64,000 nucleotides of DNA from Rhizobium sp. NXC24 (lineage in GTDB: Bacteria; Pseudomonadota; Alphaproteobacteria; Rhizobiales; Rhizobiaceae): the NCBI RefSeq assembly GCF_002944315.1, contig NZ_CP024311.1, forward strand, positions 1,526,501-1,590,500, written 5' to 3'. Positions 46,104-63,418 of this stretch are shown piece after piece; positions within the stretch are counted from its first letter, which is position 1; each line of letters starts with the position of its first letter. Under the pieces are notes generated by a model. The model was not told where the DNA came from, ran no database searches, and saw nothing but the letters and a program-made list of their open reading frames with translations. The translations under genes and the position numbers were made by a program.

Positions 46104-46802
46104 ATGGTTGCAAAGCGTATTCAGAAGATCCGCGAAGGCGTTGATCCCACCAAGCTCTATGCTCTGACCCAGGCTATCGGCATGGTCAAGGAGCGGGCCG
46201 TCGCCAAGTTCGACGAAACCGTCGAAATCGCCATGAACCTCGGCGTTGACCCGCGTCACGCTGACCAGATGGTCCGCGGCGTCGTCAATCTGCCGAACGG
46301 CACCGGCCGTACGGTTCGCGTTGCCGTTTTCGCTCGTGGCGCCAAGGCTGACGAAGCCAAGGCTGCCGGTGCTGACGTCGTTGGCGCGGAAGACCTGGTT
46401 GAAATCGTTCAGGGCGGCAAGATCGACTTCGATCGTTGCATCGCTACCCCGGACATGATGCCGCTCGTCGGCCGTCTCGGTAAGGTTCTCGGCCCGCGCG
46501 GCATGATGCCGAACCCGAAGGTCGGCACCGTCACCATGGACGTCAAGGGTGCTGTCGAAGCCTCCAAGGGCGGCGCAGTCGAGTTCCGCGTCGAGAAGGC
46601 TGGTATCGTCCATGCCGGTATCGGCAAGGCCTCCTTCGATGCCAAGGCTCTGGAAGAAAACATCCGCGCCTTCGCTGACGCCGTCATCAAGGCGAAGCCG
46701 GCCGGTGCAAAGGGCAACTACGTCAAGCGCGTAGCCATCTCTTCGACCATGGGCCCGGGCGTCAAGATCGAGCCGTCGACGGTTACGGCGCCGAGCGCCT
46801 AA
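46104..46802 (+). CDS. rplA: 50S ribosomal protein L1
   Basis: The 232-residue protein makes up the L1 stalk near the E site. The signature [17 protein letters not shown] is present. In many bacteria it represses its own rplK-rplA mRNA; the sequence does not show the target here. It is followed by the rplJ leader. Confidence 0.97.
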   Translation: MVAKRIQKIREGVDPTKLYALTQAIGMVKERAVAKFDETVEIAMNLGVDPRHADQMVRGVVNLPNGTGRTVRVAVFARGAKADEAKAAGADVVGAEDLVEIVQGGKIDFDRCIATPDMMPLVGRLGKVLGPRGMMPNPKVGTVTMDVKGAVEASKGGAVEFRVEKAGIVHAGIGKASFDAKALEENIRAFADAVIKAKPAGAKGNYVKRVAISSTMGPGVKIEPSTVTAPSA

Positions 46803-47134
46803 TGGTTCTGTCGGGCCTGCTGCCCGGCATTTAAGAATTCCTGGCCCTTCGGGGCCAGGATACCGGAGAAATCCGGAATTCCTGTCCGAGATTGCAGGTG
46901 GTTGAGACCTTAATCACTTTGCCTGCATGAGACGGGTAAGACCCGAATTTTGAAGAAGTTCTGCTTCGATAAACTCGGTTCGAGCCTTGGATGCCTTGTG
47001 CCTTGGAGCCTTAGGGCTCGAGCGCGAGGGGACAGGATCCTCAAGCGTCGCTTGGGATCTCTTAGCTGATCCCAGGAGGCAAAAGGCAACCCGGCAGGTC
47101 CGTTTATCGCGGTCCTGTCAACTGGAGAAAAGCA
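46803..47134 (+). promoter_or_regulatory. rplJL leader with tetraloop hairpins
   Basis: This 332-base gap holds no gene. At 46841-46860 CCTGGCCC-TTCG-GGGCCAGG is a perfect UUCG hairpin, followed by CCGGA-GAAA-TCCGG at 46864-46877. The location just before rplJ fits the L10 leader, which the L10-L12 complex binds to repress translation. The exact binding fold was not verified. Confidence 0.6.
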
Positions 47135-47653
47135 GTGGAAAGAGCGGAAAAACGCGAATTCGTCACGGAACTGAACGAAGTCTTCAAGGCTTCGGGCTCG
47201 GTTGTCGTGGCCCACTATGCTGGTGCCACAGTCGCACAGATGAACGATTTTCGTTCCAAGATGCGCGCTGCTGGCGGCACCGTCAAAGTCGCGAAGAACC
47301 GCCTGGCCAAGATTGCTCTTCAGGGCACGGATGCGGAAGGGATTTCCAATCTCTTCACCGGGCAGACGCTGATCGCATACAGCACTGATCCGATTACCGC
47401 TCCGAAGGTCGTCGTGGATTTCGCCAAGACCAACGATAAGATCGTTGTTCTGGGCGGCGCCATGGGAACAACCACGCTCAACCCCGAAGGTGTTAAGTCG
47501 CTCGCGACCCTGCCTTCGCTGGACGAGCTGCGTGCGAAGCTGCTGGGCATGATCCAGACGCCGGCTACCCGCATCGCAGGTGTGGTTGCAGCACCGGCAA
47601 GCCAGCTTGCTCGCGTGTTCTCGGCCTACGCCAAGAAGGACGAAGCCGCGTAA
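47135..47653 (+). CDS. rplJ: 50S ribosomal protein L10
   Basis: The 172-residue protein starts at GTG 47135 after GGAG. The N-terminal part (VHH-like [28 protein letters not shown]) binds 23S rRNA; the C-terminal helix carries the L7/L12 dimers ([15 protein letters not shown]). It is the probable autorepressor of the rplJL mRNA. Confidence 0.97.
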   Translation: MERAEKREFVTELNEVFKASGSVVVAHYAGATVAQMNDFRSKMRAAGGTVKVAKNRLAKIALQGTDAEGISNLFTGQTLIAYSTDPITAPKVVVDFAKTNDKIVVLGGAMGTTTLNPEGVKSLATLPSLDELRAKLLGMIQTPATRIAGVVAAPASQLARVFSAYAKKDEAA

Positions 47654-47711
47654 GGCGGTTTTTCGCTGTTCATAATCAACCAGTTCGAACCGAACAAAAG
47701 GAACTACAAAA

Positions 47712-48095
47712 ATGGCTGATCTCGCAAAGATCGTTGAAGACCTCTCCTCGCTGACCGTTCTCGAAGCCGCAGAACTGTCCAAGCTTCTCGAAGAAAAGTG
47801 GGGCGTTTCCGCCGCTGCTCCGGTAGCTGTTGCTGCCGTTGCCGGTGGTGCTGGCGGCGCTGCTGCTGCTGTTGAAGAAGAAAAGACCGAGTTCGACGTC
47901 ATCCTCGCGGATGCCGGCGCGAACAAGATCAACGTCATCAAGGAAGTCCGCGCCATCACCGGTCTCGGCCTCAAGGAAGCCAAGGACCTCGTTGAGGCTG
48001 CTCCGAAGGCTGTCAAGGAAGGCGTTTCCAAGGCTGAAGCCGCTGACATCAAGAAGAAGCTCGAAGACGCTGGCGCAAAGGCCGACGTCAAGTAA
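47712..48095 (+). CDS. rplL: 50S ribosomal protein L7/L12
   Basis: The 127-residue stalk protein recruits translation factors. The N-terminal dimerisation domain, an Ala/Val/Gly-rich hinge ([20 protein letters not shown]) and the C-terminal domain with [23 protein letters not shown] are all seen. Two strong hairpins follow the gene, before rpoB. Confidence 0.97.
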   Translation: MADLAKIVEDLSSLTVLEAAELSKLLEEKWGVSAAAPVAVAAVAGGAGGAAAAVEEEKTEFDVILADAGANKINVIKEVRAITGLGLKEAKDLVEAAPKAVKEGVSKAEAADIKKKLEDAGAKADVK

Positions 48096-48110
48096 GCTTG
48101 AAACTGCTTT

Positions 48111-48147
48111 GGGAGGTGGCATTTTGCCGCCTCCCATTTGCCGTTTT
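48111..48147 (+). terminator. Attenuator-like hairpin after rplL
   Basis: GGGAGGTGGCA (48111-48121) and TGCCGCCTCCC (48125-48135) pair with one G-U, and a T run (48143-48147) follows. Since rpoB is the next gene, this probably reduces rather than stops transcription. Confidence 0.65.
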
Positions 48148-48157
48148 TCTGAACAAA

Positions 48158-48194
48158 TTACCCAAAAGCCGCGGCTAAAACGGCTTTTGGGTAA
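48158..48194 (+). promoter_or_regulatory. Strong hairpin between rplL and rpoB
   Basis: Perfect 14-base arms TTACCCAAAAGCCG and CGGCTTTTGGGTAA flank nine bases. There is no T run, so an RNase III-type processing site is more likely than a terminator. E. coli has such a site at this place. Confidence 0.6.
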
Positions 48195-48358
48195 TGGGTT
48201 CTTCAAGAGGATGGTCTGAGACTGAACCGCGACGCAATCCGTGCCGAGCGGTTTTCGGTCAGTTAGACGAGATTGAACTACTCATTGATTGATGGGATCG
48301 CCTGGCCAGCGGTTCCCATCCGTTGCAGGCCCGGGTGCAGGATTTTAAAGGAGCGACG

Positions 48359-51300
48359 ATGGCTCAGACCCTTTCGTTCAACGGTCGCAGGCGCGTACGC
48401 AAGTTTTTTGGTAAGATTCCGGAAGTCGCAGAGATGCCGAACCTCATCGAGGTTCAGAAGGCGTCCTACGATCAGTTCCTCATGGTCGAAGAGCCCAAGG
48501 GCGGCCGCCCTGACGAGGGTCTCCAGGCCGTTTTCAAGTCGGTTTTCCCGATCACCGATTTCTCCGGCGCTTCCATGCTGGAGTTCGTGTCCTATGAATT
48601 CGAACCGCCGAAGTTCGACGTCGACGAGTGCCGCCAGCGCGACCTGACCTATGCCGCGCCGCTGAAGGTCACTCTCCGTCTGATCGTGTTCGATATCGAT
48701 GAGGACACCGGCGCGAAGTCCATCAAGGACATCAAGGAACAGAGCGTTTACATGGGCGACATGCCGCTCATGACGAACAACGGTACCTTCATCGTGAACG
48801 GCACCGAACGCGTTATCGTGTCCCAGATGCACCGTTCGCCGGGTGTCTTCTTCGACCACGACAAGGGCAAGAGCCACTCCTCCGGCAAGCTGCTCTTCGC
48901 TGCTCGCGTCATTCCGTATCGCGGCTCCTGGCTCGACATCGAATTCGACGCCAAGGACATCGTCTACGCCCGTATCGACCGCCGCCGCAAGATTCCGGTG
49001 ACGTCGCTTCTGATGGCGCTCGGCATGGACGGCGAAGAAATCCTGTCGACGTTCTACACGAAATCGCTCTACCAGCGCGACGGCCAGGGCTGGCGCATTC
49101 CCTTCAAGGCGGAAACGCTGAAGGGCGCCAAGACCGTTTCCGACATGATCGACGCCGATACCGGCGAAGTCGTTGTCGAAGGCGGCAAGAAGCTGACCCC
49201 GCGCCTGCTGCGCCAGTTGCAGGAAAAGGGCCTCAAGGCTTTGAAGGCCACCGACGAAGAGCTGTACGGCCTCTTCCTGGCGGAAGACATCGTCAACTTC
49301 CAGACCGGTGAGATCTATCTCGAAGCCGGCGACGAAATCGACGAAAAGACACTGCCGATCATCCTCAAGGCCGGTTTCGACGAAATCCCGGTTCTCGGCA
49401 TCGACCATATCAATGTCGGCGCCTACATCCGCAACACGCTGTCCGCCGACAAGAACGAGAACCGTCAGGACGCTCTGTTCGACATCTACCGCGTCATGCG
49501 TCCGGGTGAACCGCCGACCATGGAATCGGCCGAAGCCATGTTCAACTCGCTGTTCTTCGATGCGGAGCGCTACGATCTCTCCGCTGTCGGCCGCGTGAAG
49601 ATGAACATGCGTCTCGACCTTGACGTCGAAGACACCGTTCGCATCCTGCGCAAGGACGACATCCTGGCCGTGGTCAAGATGCTGGTCGAACTGCGCGACG
49701 GCAAGGGCGAAATCGACGACATCGACAACCTCGGCAACCGCCGCGTTCGCTCGGTCGGCGAGCTGATGGAAAACCAGTACCGTCTCGGCCTGCTGCGCAT
49801 GGAGCGCGCGATCAAGGAACGCATGTCCTCGATCGAAATCGACACGGTCATGCCGCAGGATCTGATCAACGCGAAGCCGGCCGCTGCCGCCGTTCGCGAA
49901 TTCTTCGGCTCCTCGCAGCTCTCGCAGTTCATGGACCAGGTGAACCCGCTCTCGGAAATCACCCACAAGCGCCGTCTTTCGGCTCTTGGCCCGGGCGGTC
50001 TGACCCGCGAGCGCGCCGGCTTCGAAGTCCGCGACGTGCATCCGACCCACTACGGTCGTATTTGCCCGATCGAAACGCCGGAAGGTCCGAACATCGGTCT
50101 CATCAACTCGCTGGCAACCTTTGCCCGCGTCAACAAGTACGGCTTTATCGAAAGCCCCTACCGCCGCATCATCGACGGTAAGGTGACCAACGACGTGCTC
50201 TACCTCTCCGCCATGGAAGAGGCGAAGTACTACGTTGCTCAGGCCAACGCCGAACTCGACGCCGACGGCTCCTTCATTGAGGAATTCGTTGTTTGCCGTC
50301 ATGCTGGCGAAGTTATGCTCGCTCCGCGCGACAACATCAACCTGATGGACGTCTCGCCGAAGCAGCTTGTTTCGGTCGCTGCCGCTCTGATCCCGTTCCT
50401 GGAAAACGACGACGCCAACCGCGCTCTCATGGGCTCGAACATGCAGCGTCAGGCCGTGCCGCTTCTGCGCGCCGAAGCCCCGTTCGTCGGCACTGGCATG
50501 GAGCCGGTTGTCGCCCGTGACTCAGGCGCTGCTATCGGTGCCCGCCGCGGCGGCGTGGTTGACCAGGTCGACGCAACGCGTATCGTTATCCGCGCTACCG
50601 AAGACCTCGATCCGTCGAAGTCCGGCGTCGATATCTACCGCCTGATGAAGTTCCAGCGTTCGAACCAGAACACCTGCGTCAACCAGCGTCCGCTGGTCAC
50701 CGTTGGTGACGTGGTCAACAAGGGCGACATCCTGGCAGACGGTCCGTCGACCGACCTCGGCGATCTGGCGCTCGGCCGTAACGTGCTCGTCGCGTTCATG
50801 CCGTGGAACGGCTACAACTACGAAGACTCGATCCTGCTCTCCGAGCGTATCGTTGCCGACGACGTGTTCACCTCCATTCACATCGAAGAATTCGAAGTGA
50901 TGGCGCGCGACACCAAGCTCGGTCCGGAAGAAATCACCCGCGATATTCCGAACGTTTCGGAAGAAGCGCTGAAGAACCTGGACGAAGCCGGCATCGTTTA
51001 CATCGGCGCTGAAGTTCAGCCGGGCGATATCCTCGTCGGCAAGATCACGCCGAAGGGCGAAAGCCCGATGACGCCGGAAGAAAAGCTTCTGCGCGCCATC
51101 TTCGGTGAAAAGGCGTCCGACGTTCGCGACACCTCCATGCGCATGCCGCCCGGCACCTACGGTACGGTCGTCGAAGTTCGCGTCTTCAACCGCCACGGCG
51201 TTGAGAAGGACGAACGCGCAATGGCGATCGAGCGCGAAGAGATCGAACGCCTCGCGAAGGACCGCGACGACGAGCAGGCGATCCTCGACCGTAACGTCTA

Positions 51301-52501
51301 CGGCCGCCTGATCGAAATGCTCCGTGGCCAGGTAGCGCTTGCCGGTCCGAAGAGCTTCAAGAAGGGCACGGAACTGTCCAACGCCGTCGTCTCCGAATAT
51401 CCGCGCTCGCAGTGGTGGATGTTCGCCGTCGAGGACGAAAAGGTTCAGGGCGAGCTCGAAGCTTTGCGTGGCCAGTACGACGAATCCAAGTCGCGCCTCG
51501 AACAGCGCTTCATGGACAAGGTCGAGAAGGTCCAGCGCGGCGATGAAATGCCTCCGGGCGTCATGAAGATGGTCAAGGTCTTCGTCGCTGTGAAGCGCAA
51601 GATCCAGCCGGGTGACAAGATGGCCGGCCGTCATGGCAACAAGGGTGTCGTATCGCGCATCGTGCCGGTCGAAGACATGCCGTTCCTCGAAGACGGCACG
51701 CATGTCGACATCGTGCTCAATCCGCTCGGCGTGCCGTCGCGCATGAACGTCGGTCAGATCCTTGAGACGCACCTCGGCTGGGCTTGCGCCGGCATGGGTC
51801 GTCAGATCGGCGAGCTGATCGAAGCGTATAAGGCAAGCGGCAACATCGAGCCTCTGCGCCAGACGATCGACATGGTCGTCGGCGACGGTCCGAAGAGCGA
51901 CGACGTTCACGAGTATGACGACGCGTCGGTTCTGCGTCTGGCCGATCAGTGGAAGCGTGGCGTGTCCATTGCGACCCCGGTCTTCGACGGCGCCGGCGAA
52001 GTCGATGTTAACGAGATGCTCGCAATGGCAGGTCTGAAGCAGACCGGTCAGTCGACGCTCTATGATGGTCGTACCGGCGAACAGTTCGACCGCCAGGTCA
52101 CGGTTGGCTACATCTACATGCTGAAGCTGAACCACCTGGTCGACGACAAGATCCACGCCCGCTCGATTGGCCCGTACTCGCTCGTCACCCAGCAGCCGCT
52201 GGGCGGTAAGGCGCAGTTCGGCGGTCAGCGCTTCGGCGAAATGGAAGTCTGGGCGCTCGAAGCTTACGGTGCAGCCTACACGCTGCAGGAAATGCTCACG
52301 GTCAAGTCGGACGACGTGGCCGGCCGCACCAAGGTCTACGAAGCCATCGTCCGTGGCGACGACACCTTCGAAGCGGGCATTCCGGAGAGCTTCAACGTTC
52401 TCGTCAAGGAAATGCGGTCGCTGGGCCTCAGCGTCGAATTGGAAAACTCCAAGGTCGACGATCTGCAGGCAGCGGGCCAGCTTCCGGACGCAGCCGAGTA
52501 A
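48359..52501 (+). CDS. rpoB: RNA polymerase beta subunit
   Basis: The 1380-residue protein starts at ATG 48359 after AAAGGAG. The rifampicin pocket is [20 protein letters not shown], with the key D, H and S present and a Val where E. coli has Asn (a common alphaproteobacterial form), so no resistance change is seen. Late motifs include [11 protein letters not shown] and [20 protein letters not shown]. It forms the DNA/RNA channel of polymerase with RpoC, 190 bases downstream. Confidence 0.98.
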   Translation: MAQTLSFNGRRRVRKFFGKIPEVAEMPNLIEVQKASYDQFLMVEEPKGGRPDEGLQAVFKSVFPITDFSGASMLEFVSYEFEPPKFDVDECRQRDLTYAAPLKVTLRLIVFDIDEDTGAKSIKDIKEQSVYMGDMPLMTNNGTFIVNGTERVIVSQMHRSPGVFFDHDKGKSHSSGKLLFAARVIPYRGSWLDIEFDAKDIVYARIDRRRKIPVTSLLMALGMDGEEILSTFYTKSLYQRDGQGWRIPFKAETLKGAKTVSDMIDADTGEVVVEGGKKLTPRLLRQLQEKGLKALKATDEELYGLFLAEDIVNFQTGEIYLEAGDEIDEKTLPIILKAGFDEIPVLGIDHINVGAYIRNTLSADKNENRQDALFDIYRVMRPGEPPTMESAEAMFNSLFFDAERYDLSAVGRVKMNMRLDLDVEDTVRILRKDDILAVVKMLVELRDGKGEIDDIDNLGNRRVRSVGELMENQYRLGLLRMERAIKERMSSIEIDTVMPQDLINAKPAAAAVREFFGSSQLSQFMDQVNPLSEITHKRRLSALGPGGLTRERAGFEVRDVHPTHYGRICPIETPEGPNIGLINSLATFARVNKYGFIESPYRRIIDGKVTNDVLYLSAMEEAKYYVAQANAELDADGSFIEEFVVCRHAGEVMLAPRDNINLMDVSPKQLVSVAAALIPFLENDDANRALMGSNMQRQAVPLLRAEAPFVGTGMEPVVARDSGAAIGARRGGVVDQVDATRIVIRATEDLDPSKSGVDIYRLMKFQRSNQNTCVNQRPLVTVGDVVNKGDILADGPSTDLGDLALGRNVLVAFMPWNGYNYEDSILLSERIVADDVFTSIHIEEFEVMARDTKLGPEEITRDIPNVSEEALKNLDEAGIVYIGAEVQPGDILVGKITPKGESPMTPEEKLLRAIFGEKASDVRDTSMRMPPGTYGTVVEVRVFNRHGVEKDERAMAIEREEIERLAKDRDDEQAILDRNVYGRLIEMLRGQVALAGPKSFKKGTELSNAVVSEYPRSQWWMFAVEDEKVQGELEALRGQYDESKSRLEQRFMDKVEKVQRGDEMPPGVMKMVKVFVAVKRKIQPGDKMAGRHGNKGVVSRIVPVEDMPFLEDGTHVDIVLNPLGVPSRMNVGQILETHLGWACAGMGRQIGELIEAYKASGNIEPLRQTIDMVVGDGPKSDDVHEYDDASVLRLADQWKRGVSIATPVFDGAGEVDVNEMLAMAGLKQTGQSTLYDGRTGEQFDRQVTVGYIYMLKLNHLVDDKIHARSIGPYSLVTQQPLGGKAQFGGQRFGEMEVWALEAYGAAYTLQEMLTVKSDDVAGRTKVYEAIVRGDDTFEAGIPESFNVLVKEMRSLGLSVELENSKVDDLQAAGQLPDAAE

Positions 52502-52691
52502 TAGCCGATAGGGTGCGCGCTGTCCGTCAGCGCGCACCGTTCCCGCCGGTGCCCGAATTCGTGTGGCGCTAGGCAGGGACGATTTCGCCGCATTCTGCGG
52601 TTATTGTCGTTTTAAGGCGTCAGTCCGGTTCCCGGGAATTTGCCGGCACTGATCGCAATTCGAGGGCGTTTCGCCCCTAAAGGAGACAGGC

Positions 52692-56903
<4,212 letters not shown>

Positions 56904-56927
56904 GCGGCTGGAGTTCGAACAAAATCA

Positions 56928-56961
56928 AAACCGCCCGGAGCGATCCGGGCGGTTTCTTTTT
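56928..56961 (+). terminator. Terminator of the rpoBC operon
   Basis: The perfect 12-bp stem AAACCGCCCGGA / TCCGGGCGGTTT has a GCGA tetraloop and is followed by CTTTTT, 24 bases after rpoC. Confidence 0.92.
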
Positions 56962-57009
56962 GCATCTATGTTGTGAAGAGCCGGCGAGGGCGGGACAGCA
57001 GGGTCCCGT

Positions 57010-57303
57010 CTAGCGGAAGCGGATGATCGCCACTTCCCCTTCCAGTGCTCCCTGATAGGCCGAGGCATGAGGCTCCTCATCCGGCACGTCGGTCAGCATG
57101 CCGATCTGATCGAGATCAGCCTCGATGAAGCCTTCCTCCGCAAGGGCGTTCAGCGCTTCGCGCACGGCGGTGTCGTCATCCGGCGCCTTCAGCATGACAT
57201 GCAGATCGACACCTTCGCCGCCGTCGGTTTCATATCCCTTGCCGATGATGATGAAGACCATGGGGCCGTCGAAATTGTTGTCGTTGTCTGGCGCAGTGAT
57301 CAT
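57010..57303 (-). CDS. Small acidic conserved hypothetical protein
   Basis: The 97-residue protein starts at ATG 57303 after GAAGGAAG. MITAPDNDNNFDGPMVFIIIGKGYETDGGEGVDLHVMLKAPDDDTAVREALNAL is split here only by view: a beta-alpha pattern with an acidic surface is seen. I know no family. It lies between the rpoC terminator and rpsL on the opposite strand. Confidence 0.65.
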   Translation of the reverse strand: MITAPDNDNNFDGPMVFIIIGKGYETDGGEGVDLHVMLKAPDDDTAVREALNALAEEGFIEADLDQIGMLTDVPDEEPHASAYQGALEGEVAIIRFR

Positions 57304-57810
57304 AAGTCTTCCTTCGGTGGTATCGATTCGGCCGAGCGATTCTCTGAGTTGCTCTTTGCCGTCCGGTGAAATTGTCTTTCTGTGATTCCTTATAGGGATT
57401 TTAACGAAATACCCAAGTCCATCTTGCGGAAGCGATGCCATTTCGTCATCTGAGGCGTCAAATGGCTGGTTTGGCCCGTCTTTTCAGGGTTTGTGACAAA
57501 GATAATTCTTAACCGGCCTTGACGAACCTGCGGGAAACCAGTAGTACCGCCGCCATCAGGACCCATGTGAGGCATGGCTGTTCGGAGCGACGCGCTCTGG
57601 AGTTCACCTCAAACAAGGTTCTAAACGCACGTTGAAGACACGAATGCTGCACGCAAGACGCAATTCAATGCGTCCTCTGCTTTTTTGTGGTCCATCTGCG
57701 AAAGCGGATCGGGCCACGTTTTGCGCATTGAGGCGAACGTGTGTCGTTGCCGGAGACGGCGAGAGTTAAGCCCGCAAGGGTGTCGAGACAGATTTACAAG
57801 GGATGGTTGA
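57304..57810 (+). promoter_or_regulatory. rpsL upstream region with candidate promoter
   Basis: No gene was found in these 507 bases. TTGACG (57519-57524), 17 bases, TAGTAC (57542-57547) is a fair promoter match for the str operon, giving an mRNA leader of about 255 bases. A T-run and purine-rich segments lie further on. Start site not verified. Confidence 0.4.
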
Positions 57811-58182
57811 ATGCCTACCGTAAACCAGCTAATCCGCAAGCCTCGCCAGGCGCAGGTAAAGCGTAATAAGGTTCCCGCTCTTCAGGAGAACCCGCAGAAG
57901 CGTGGTGTTTGCACCCGCGTCTACACGACGACGCCGAAGAAGCCGAACTCGGCTCTGCGTAAGGTCGCAAAGATCCGCCTGACCAACGGCTTCGAAGTCA
58001 TTGGTTACATCCCGGGTGAAGGTCACAACCTTCAGGAGCACTCTGTCGTCATGATCCGTGGCGGCCGCGTGAAGGACCTTCCGGGTGTTCGCTACCACAT
58101 CATCCGCGGCGTTCTCGATACCCAGGGTGTCAAGAACCGCAAGCAGCGCCGTTCCAAGTACGGTGCAAAGCGTCCGAAGTAA
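57811..58182 (+). CDS. rpsL: 30S ribosomal protein S12
   Basis: The 123-residue protein sits at the decoding centre. [19 protein letters not shown] holds Lys43 and [14 protein letters not shown] holds Lys88, the positions changed in streptomycin-resistant mutants, and both are wild type. The ribosome site is AAGGGA. It is the first gene of the str operon (rpsL-rpsG-fusA-tuf). Confidence 0.98.
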
Positions 58183-58259
58183 TTCGGTTTCAGATAATCC
58201 GGCGCTGCGCGAGGTTCTCCGCGTTGTAAAGCGCCGCTAACAGTTGAGAGACGAGAAGT

Positions 58260-58730
58260 ATGTCCCGACGTCACAGAGCAGAAAAGCGCGAGATCAATCC
58301 GGACCCGAAGTTCGGAGATCTGGTCGTCACGAAGTTCATGAATGCCATCATGCTGGACGGCAAGAAGTCCGTAGCTGAAAACATCGTATACGGCGCATTC
58401 GACGCCGTGCAGGGCAAGGCAAAGCAGGAGCCGCTCGGCGTGTTCCATCAGGCTTTGGATAACATCGCTCCGCACGTTGAAGTCCGTTCGCGCCGCGTTG
58501 GTGGTGCTACGTATCAGGTTCCGGTCGATGTTCGTCCCGAGCGTCGTCAGGCTCTTGCCATTCGCTGGCTGATCGCTGCTGCCCGTAAGCGCAACGAAAC
58601 CACCATGGTCGACCGTCTCTGCGGCGAACTTCTTGATGCCTCCAATAACCGCGGCTCTGCCGTCAAGAAGCGCGAAGACACGCACAAGATGGCTGATGCC
58701 AACCGTGCGTTCTCGCATTATCGCTGGTAA
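58260..58730 (+). CDS. rpsG: 30S ribosomal protein S7
   Basis: The 156-residue primary-binding protein of the 30S head starts [20 protein letters not shown] and has [20 protein letters not shown], the S7 signature region. In E. coli it represses its own operon; a target site here was not identified. fusA follows after 30 bases. Confidence 0.98.
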   Translation: MSRRHRAEKREINPDPKFGDLVVTKFMNAIMLDGKKSVAENIVYGAFDAVQGKAKQEPLGVFHQALDNIAPHVEVRSRRVGGATYQVPVDVRPERRQALAIRWLIAAARKRNETTMVDRLCGELLDASNNRGSAVKKREDTHKMADANRAFSHYRW

Positions 58731-58760
58731 TCCCGAACGGTTTCCGAAAGGCAGTCCACT

Positions 58761-60860
58761 ATGGCTCGCGAATATAAAATCGAAGACTACCGCAATTTCG
58801 GTATCATGGCGCACATCGACGCCGGCAAGACCACGACCACCGAGCGTATTCTTTACTACACCGGCAAGTCGCACAAGATCGGCGAAGTTCACGACGGCGC
58901 AGCCACCATGGACTGGATGGAGCAGGAGCAGGAGCGTGGCATCACGATCACCTCTGCTGCCACCACGACCTTCTGGAAGGGCCGTGACGGCAAGATGCGC
59001 CGCTTCAACATCATCGACACCCCTGGCCACGTCGACTTCACCATCGAAGTCGAGCGTTCGCTGCGCGTTCTCGACGGCGCCATCGCGCTGCTCGACGCTA
59101 ACGCAGGTGTTGAGCCGCAGACGGAAACCGTCTGGCGTCAGGCTGAGAAGTATCATGTTCCGCGCATGATCTTCTGCAACAAGATGGACAAGACCGGTGC
59201 TGACTTCTATCGCTCGGTCGAGATGATCAAGTCCCGCCTCGGCGCGACCGCTGTCGTCATGCAGCTCCCGATCGGCGCTGAAAGCGACTTCAAGGGCGTT
59301 ATCGACCTGATCGAGATGAACGCCCTCATCTGGCGCGACGAGTCGCTCGGCGCACAGTGGGACGTTGTCGAAATCCCGGAAGACATGAAGGCCAAGGCTG
59401 AAGAATATCGCGAAAAGCTGATCGAGACGGTTGTCGAGATCGACGAAGCTGCGACCGAAGCCTACCTCGAAGGCAATCTGCCGGACAACGACCAGATCCG
59501 TGCGCTCGTCCGTCGCGGCACGATCGACGTCAAGTTCCATCCGATGTTCTGCGGCACCGCCTTCAAGAACAAGGGCGTTCAGCCGTTGCTCGACGCCGTC
59601 GTCGATTACCTGCCGTCTCCGATCGACATTCCGGCGATCAAGGGCATTGATGTCAAGACGGAAGCTGAAATCCACCGTCATGCTGACGACGCTGAGCCGC
59701 TGTCCATGCTGGCGTTCAAGATCATGAACGACCCCTTCGTCGGTTCGCTGACCTTCGCCCGCATCTACTCCGGCAAGCTCGAAAAGGGCGCGTCGGTCAT
59801 GAACACGGTCAAGGATAAGCGCGAGCGCGTCGGCCGCATGCTGCAGATGCACTCCAACTCGCGTGAAGACATCGAAGAAGCCTTCGCTGGCGATATCGTT
59901 GCTCTGGCCGGCCTCAAGGAAACCACCACTGGCGATACGCTCTGCGATCCGCTGAAGCCGGTTATCCTCGAGCGCATGGAATTCCCGGAGCCCGTCATCC
60001 AGATCGCGATCGAGCCGAAGACCAAGGGCGACCAGGAAAAGATGGGCCTCGCGCTCAACCGCCTGGCTGCCGAAGATCCGTCCTTCCGTGTGAAGACCGA
60101 CCAGGAATCGGGCCAGACGATCATTGCCGGCATGGGTGAACTTCACCTCGACATCATCGTCGACCGCATGCGTCGTGAATTCAAGGTTGAAGCCACCGTC
60201 GGCGCGCCGCAGGTTGCTTACCGCGAAACCATCACGCGTCAGACCGAAAAAGACTACACCCACAAGAAGCAGTCGGGTGGTACCGGTCAGTTCGCTCGCG
60301 TGAAGATCGTGTTCGAACCGAACCCGGAAGGCGACGATTTCAAGTTCGAGTCCAAGATCGTCGGTGGTGCTGTTCCGAAGGAATACATCCCGGGCGTCCA
60401 GAAGGGCATCGAAAGCGTCCTGTCTTCGGGTCCGCTGGCTGGCTTCCCGATGCTCGGCGTCAAGGCGACGCTCATCGACGGTGCCTTCCACGACGTCGAC
60501 TCGTCGGTTCTAGCCTTCGAAATCGCTGCACGTGCCTGCTTCCGTGAAGCAGCTCGCGAAGCTGGCGCCCAGCTCCTCGAGCCGATGATGAAGGTCGAAG
60601 TCGTGACGCCGGAAGATTACGTCGGCGACGTCATCGGCGACCTGAACTCGCGTCGTGGCCAGATCCAGGGTCAGGAAAGCCGCGGTATCGCCGTTGTCAT
60701 CAACGCGAACGTCCCGCTGGCAAACATGTTCAAGTACGTCGACAACCTGCGCTCGATGTCTCAGGGCCGTGCGCAGTACACCATGACCTTCGATCATTAT
60801 TCGCCGGTCCCGTCGAACGTCGCACAGGAAATCCAGGCAAAGTATTCCGGTCAGAAGTGA
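58761..60860 (+). CDS. fusA: Elongation factor G
   Basis: The 699-residue translocation GTPase has [19 protein letters not shown] (P loop), ERGITITSA (switch I), DTPGHVDF (switch II) and [10 protein letters not shown] in the G domain, followed by domains II-V. It ends at the usual place with [10 protein letters not shown]. No fusidic-acid-type changes can be judged by eye. tuf copy 2 follows 67 bases later. Confidence 0.98.
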   Translation: MAREYKIEDYRNFGIMAHIDAGKTTTTERILYYTGKSHKIGEVHDGAATMDWMEQEQERGITITSAATTTFWKGRDGKMRRFNIIDTPGHVDFTIEVERSLRVLDGAIALLDANAGVEPQTETVWRQAEKYHVPRMIFCNKMDKTGADFYRSVEMIKSRLGATAVVMQLPIGAESDFKGVIDLIEMNALIWRDESLGAQWDVVEIPEDMKAKAEEYREKLIETVVEIDEAATEAYLEGNLPDNDQIRALVRRGTIDVKFHPMFCGTAFKNKGVQPLLDAVVDYLPSPIDIPAIKGIDVKTEAEIHRHADDAEPLSMLAFKIMNDPFVGSLTFARIYSGKLEKGASVMNTVKDKRERVGRMLQMHSNSREDIEEAFAGDIVALAGLKETTTGDTLCDPLKPVILERMEFPEPVIQIAIEPKTKGDQEKMGLALNRLAAEDPSFRVKTDQESGQTIIAGMGELHLDIIVDRMRREFKVEATVGAPQVAYRETITRQTEKDYTHKKQSGGTGQFARVKIVFEPNPEGDDFKFESKIVGGAVPKEYIPGVQKGIESVLSSGPLAGFPMLGVKATLIDGAFHDVDSSVLAFEIAARACFREAAREAGAQLLEPMMKVEVVTPEDYVGDVIGDLNSRRGQIQGQESRGIAVVINANVPLANMFKYVDNLRSMSQGRAQYTMTFDHYSPVPSNVAQEIQAKYSGQK

Positions 60861-60927
60861 CCGGAATACCAATTGACCGATAACAAGAATTGATCCCCTC
60901 GGGGACAGGAAAAACGGAGAGCCGAAA

Positions 60928-62103
<1,176 letters not shown>

Positions 62104-62414
62104 TTCGAAGTCGGCCACTCCATCCGAGTGGCCGATTCGATGACAATAATATGATGCAAGCGGCAGTAGCCGCTTGCTTATGACATGGAAATGTTGCAAA
62201 TGGCGCGCGAGCGCGATTTGCGCCCTGCTTCGGATAACGAAGCGGCCAATGAGATTAACGATAAGGTGGGCCGAAAGGTCTAAAAAAGTGGATGGGGATG
62301 CCGTCGCCGGCGTCCCTCTCGATCTTTGAAACCGGTGGTCCGCCTTAGGAAAAAGAAAAATCCGTGCCCTTTTTGAGCGGCACGCGAGATAACAAAACAC
62401 AAGGATAACGTCGA
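62104..62414 (+). terminator. str operon end and S10 operon leader, two hairpins
   Basis: TCGGCCACTC-5-GAGTGGCCGA (62111-62135) and GCAAGCGGC-AGTA-GCCGCTTGC (62156-62177) are perfect hairpins just past tuf copy 2 and probably end the str transcript. The rest of the 311 bases is presumably the promoter and leader of the S10 operon; no gene was seen. Confidence 0.6.
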
Positions 62415-62723
62415 ATGAACGGCCAAAATATCCGCATTCGCCTGAAGGCGTTCGATCACCGGATTCTCGATGCTTCCACGCGCGAGATCGTGTCGACGGC
62501 GAAGCGCACCGGTGCTAGCGTCCGGGGCCCCGTTCCGCTTCCGACTCGTATCGAGAAGTTCACGGTGAACCGGTCCCCGCACATCGACAAGAAGAGCCGC
62601 GAGCAGTTCGAGATGCGCACGCATAAGCGCCTTCTCGACATCGTTGACCCGACCCCGCAGACGGTAGACGCGCTGATGAAGCTCGATCTCGCCGCCGGTG
62701 TCGATGTTGAGATCAAGCTCTGA
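62415..62723 (+). CDS. rpsJ: 30S ribosomal protein S10
   Basis: The 102-residue protein ([20 protein letters not shown] at its start; [20 protein letters not shown] in the loop) is the first gene of the S10 operon and the NusE partner in antitermination. It is followed by rplC after 39 bases. Confidence 0.98.
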   Translation: MNGQNIRIRLKAFDHRILDASTREIVSTAKRTGASVRGPVPLPTRIEKFTVNRSPHIDKKSREQFEMRTHKRLLDIVDPTPQTVDALMKLDLAAGVDVEIKL

Positions 62724-62762
62724 GACCTCTGGTCCTCGAGCTGAGTGAGAAGGATTGAACCG

Positions 62763-63404
62763 ATGCGTTCAGGTGTGATTGCACAGAAGGTGGGAATGAC
62801 CCGCGTCTATAACGACGCCGGCGAGCACGTCCCGGTAACGGTATTGCGTTTGGATGGCTGCCAGGTCGTGGCCCAGCGCACAGTAGAAAAGAATGGCTAC
62901 ACCGCAGTTCAGCTCGGTGCTGGCCAGGCAAAAGTTAAGAACACGACGAAGGCCCTGCGCGGTCATTTCGCCGTTGCCAGCGTTGAGCCGAAGGCCAAGC
63001 TCGTTGAATTCCGTGTTACGGACGACAACCTGCTCGAAGTTGGTACCGAGCTCAAGGCCGCTCACTTCACGGCGGGCCAGCTCGTCGACGTGACCGGCAC
63101 GACGATCGGTAAGGGCTTTGCCGGCGCCATCAAGCGCCACGGCTTCGGCGGTCTGCGCGCCACGCATGGTGTGTCGGTTTCGCACCGCTCGCACGGTTCG
63201 ACCGGCTCGCGCCAGGATCCGGGCAAGGTGTTCAAGAACAAGAAGATGGCTGGTCACATGGGCCAGACCCGCGTCACGACGCAGAACCTCGAAGTGGTAT
63301 CGACCGATGAAGATCGCGGTCTGATCCTCGTCAAGGGTGCGGTTCCCGGCTCCAAGGGTGCCTGGATCATCGTACGCGATGCCGTCAAGTCGGCTGCGAA
63401 GTAA
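62763..63404 (+). CDS. rplC: 50S ribosomal protein L3
   Basis: The 213-residue protein starts at ATG 62763 after AAGGA. Its body binds domain VI of 23S rRNA and a long loop reaches the peptidyl-transferase centre; RASHGVS-like [20 protein letters not shown] is this loop region. An upstream in-frame start at 62745 is less likely. Confidence 0.97.
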   Translation: MRSGVIAQKVGMTRVYNDAGEHVPVTVLRLDGCQVVAQRTVEKNGYTAVQLGAGQAKVKNTTKALRGHFAVASVEPKAKLVEFRVTDDNLLEVGTELKAAHFTAGQLVDVTGTTIGKGFAGAIKRHGFGGLRATHGVSVSHRSHGSTGSRQDPGKVFKNKKMAGHMGQTRVTTQNLEVVSTDEDRGLILVKGAVPGSKGAWIIVRDAVKSAAK

Positions 63405-63418
63405 GGGGAGCCAAACCA

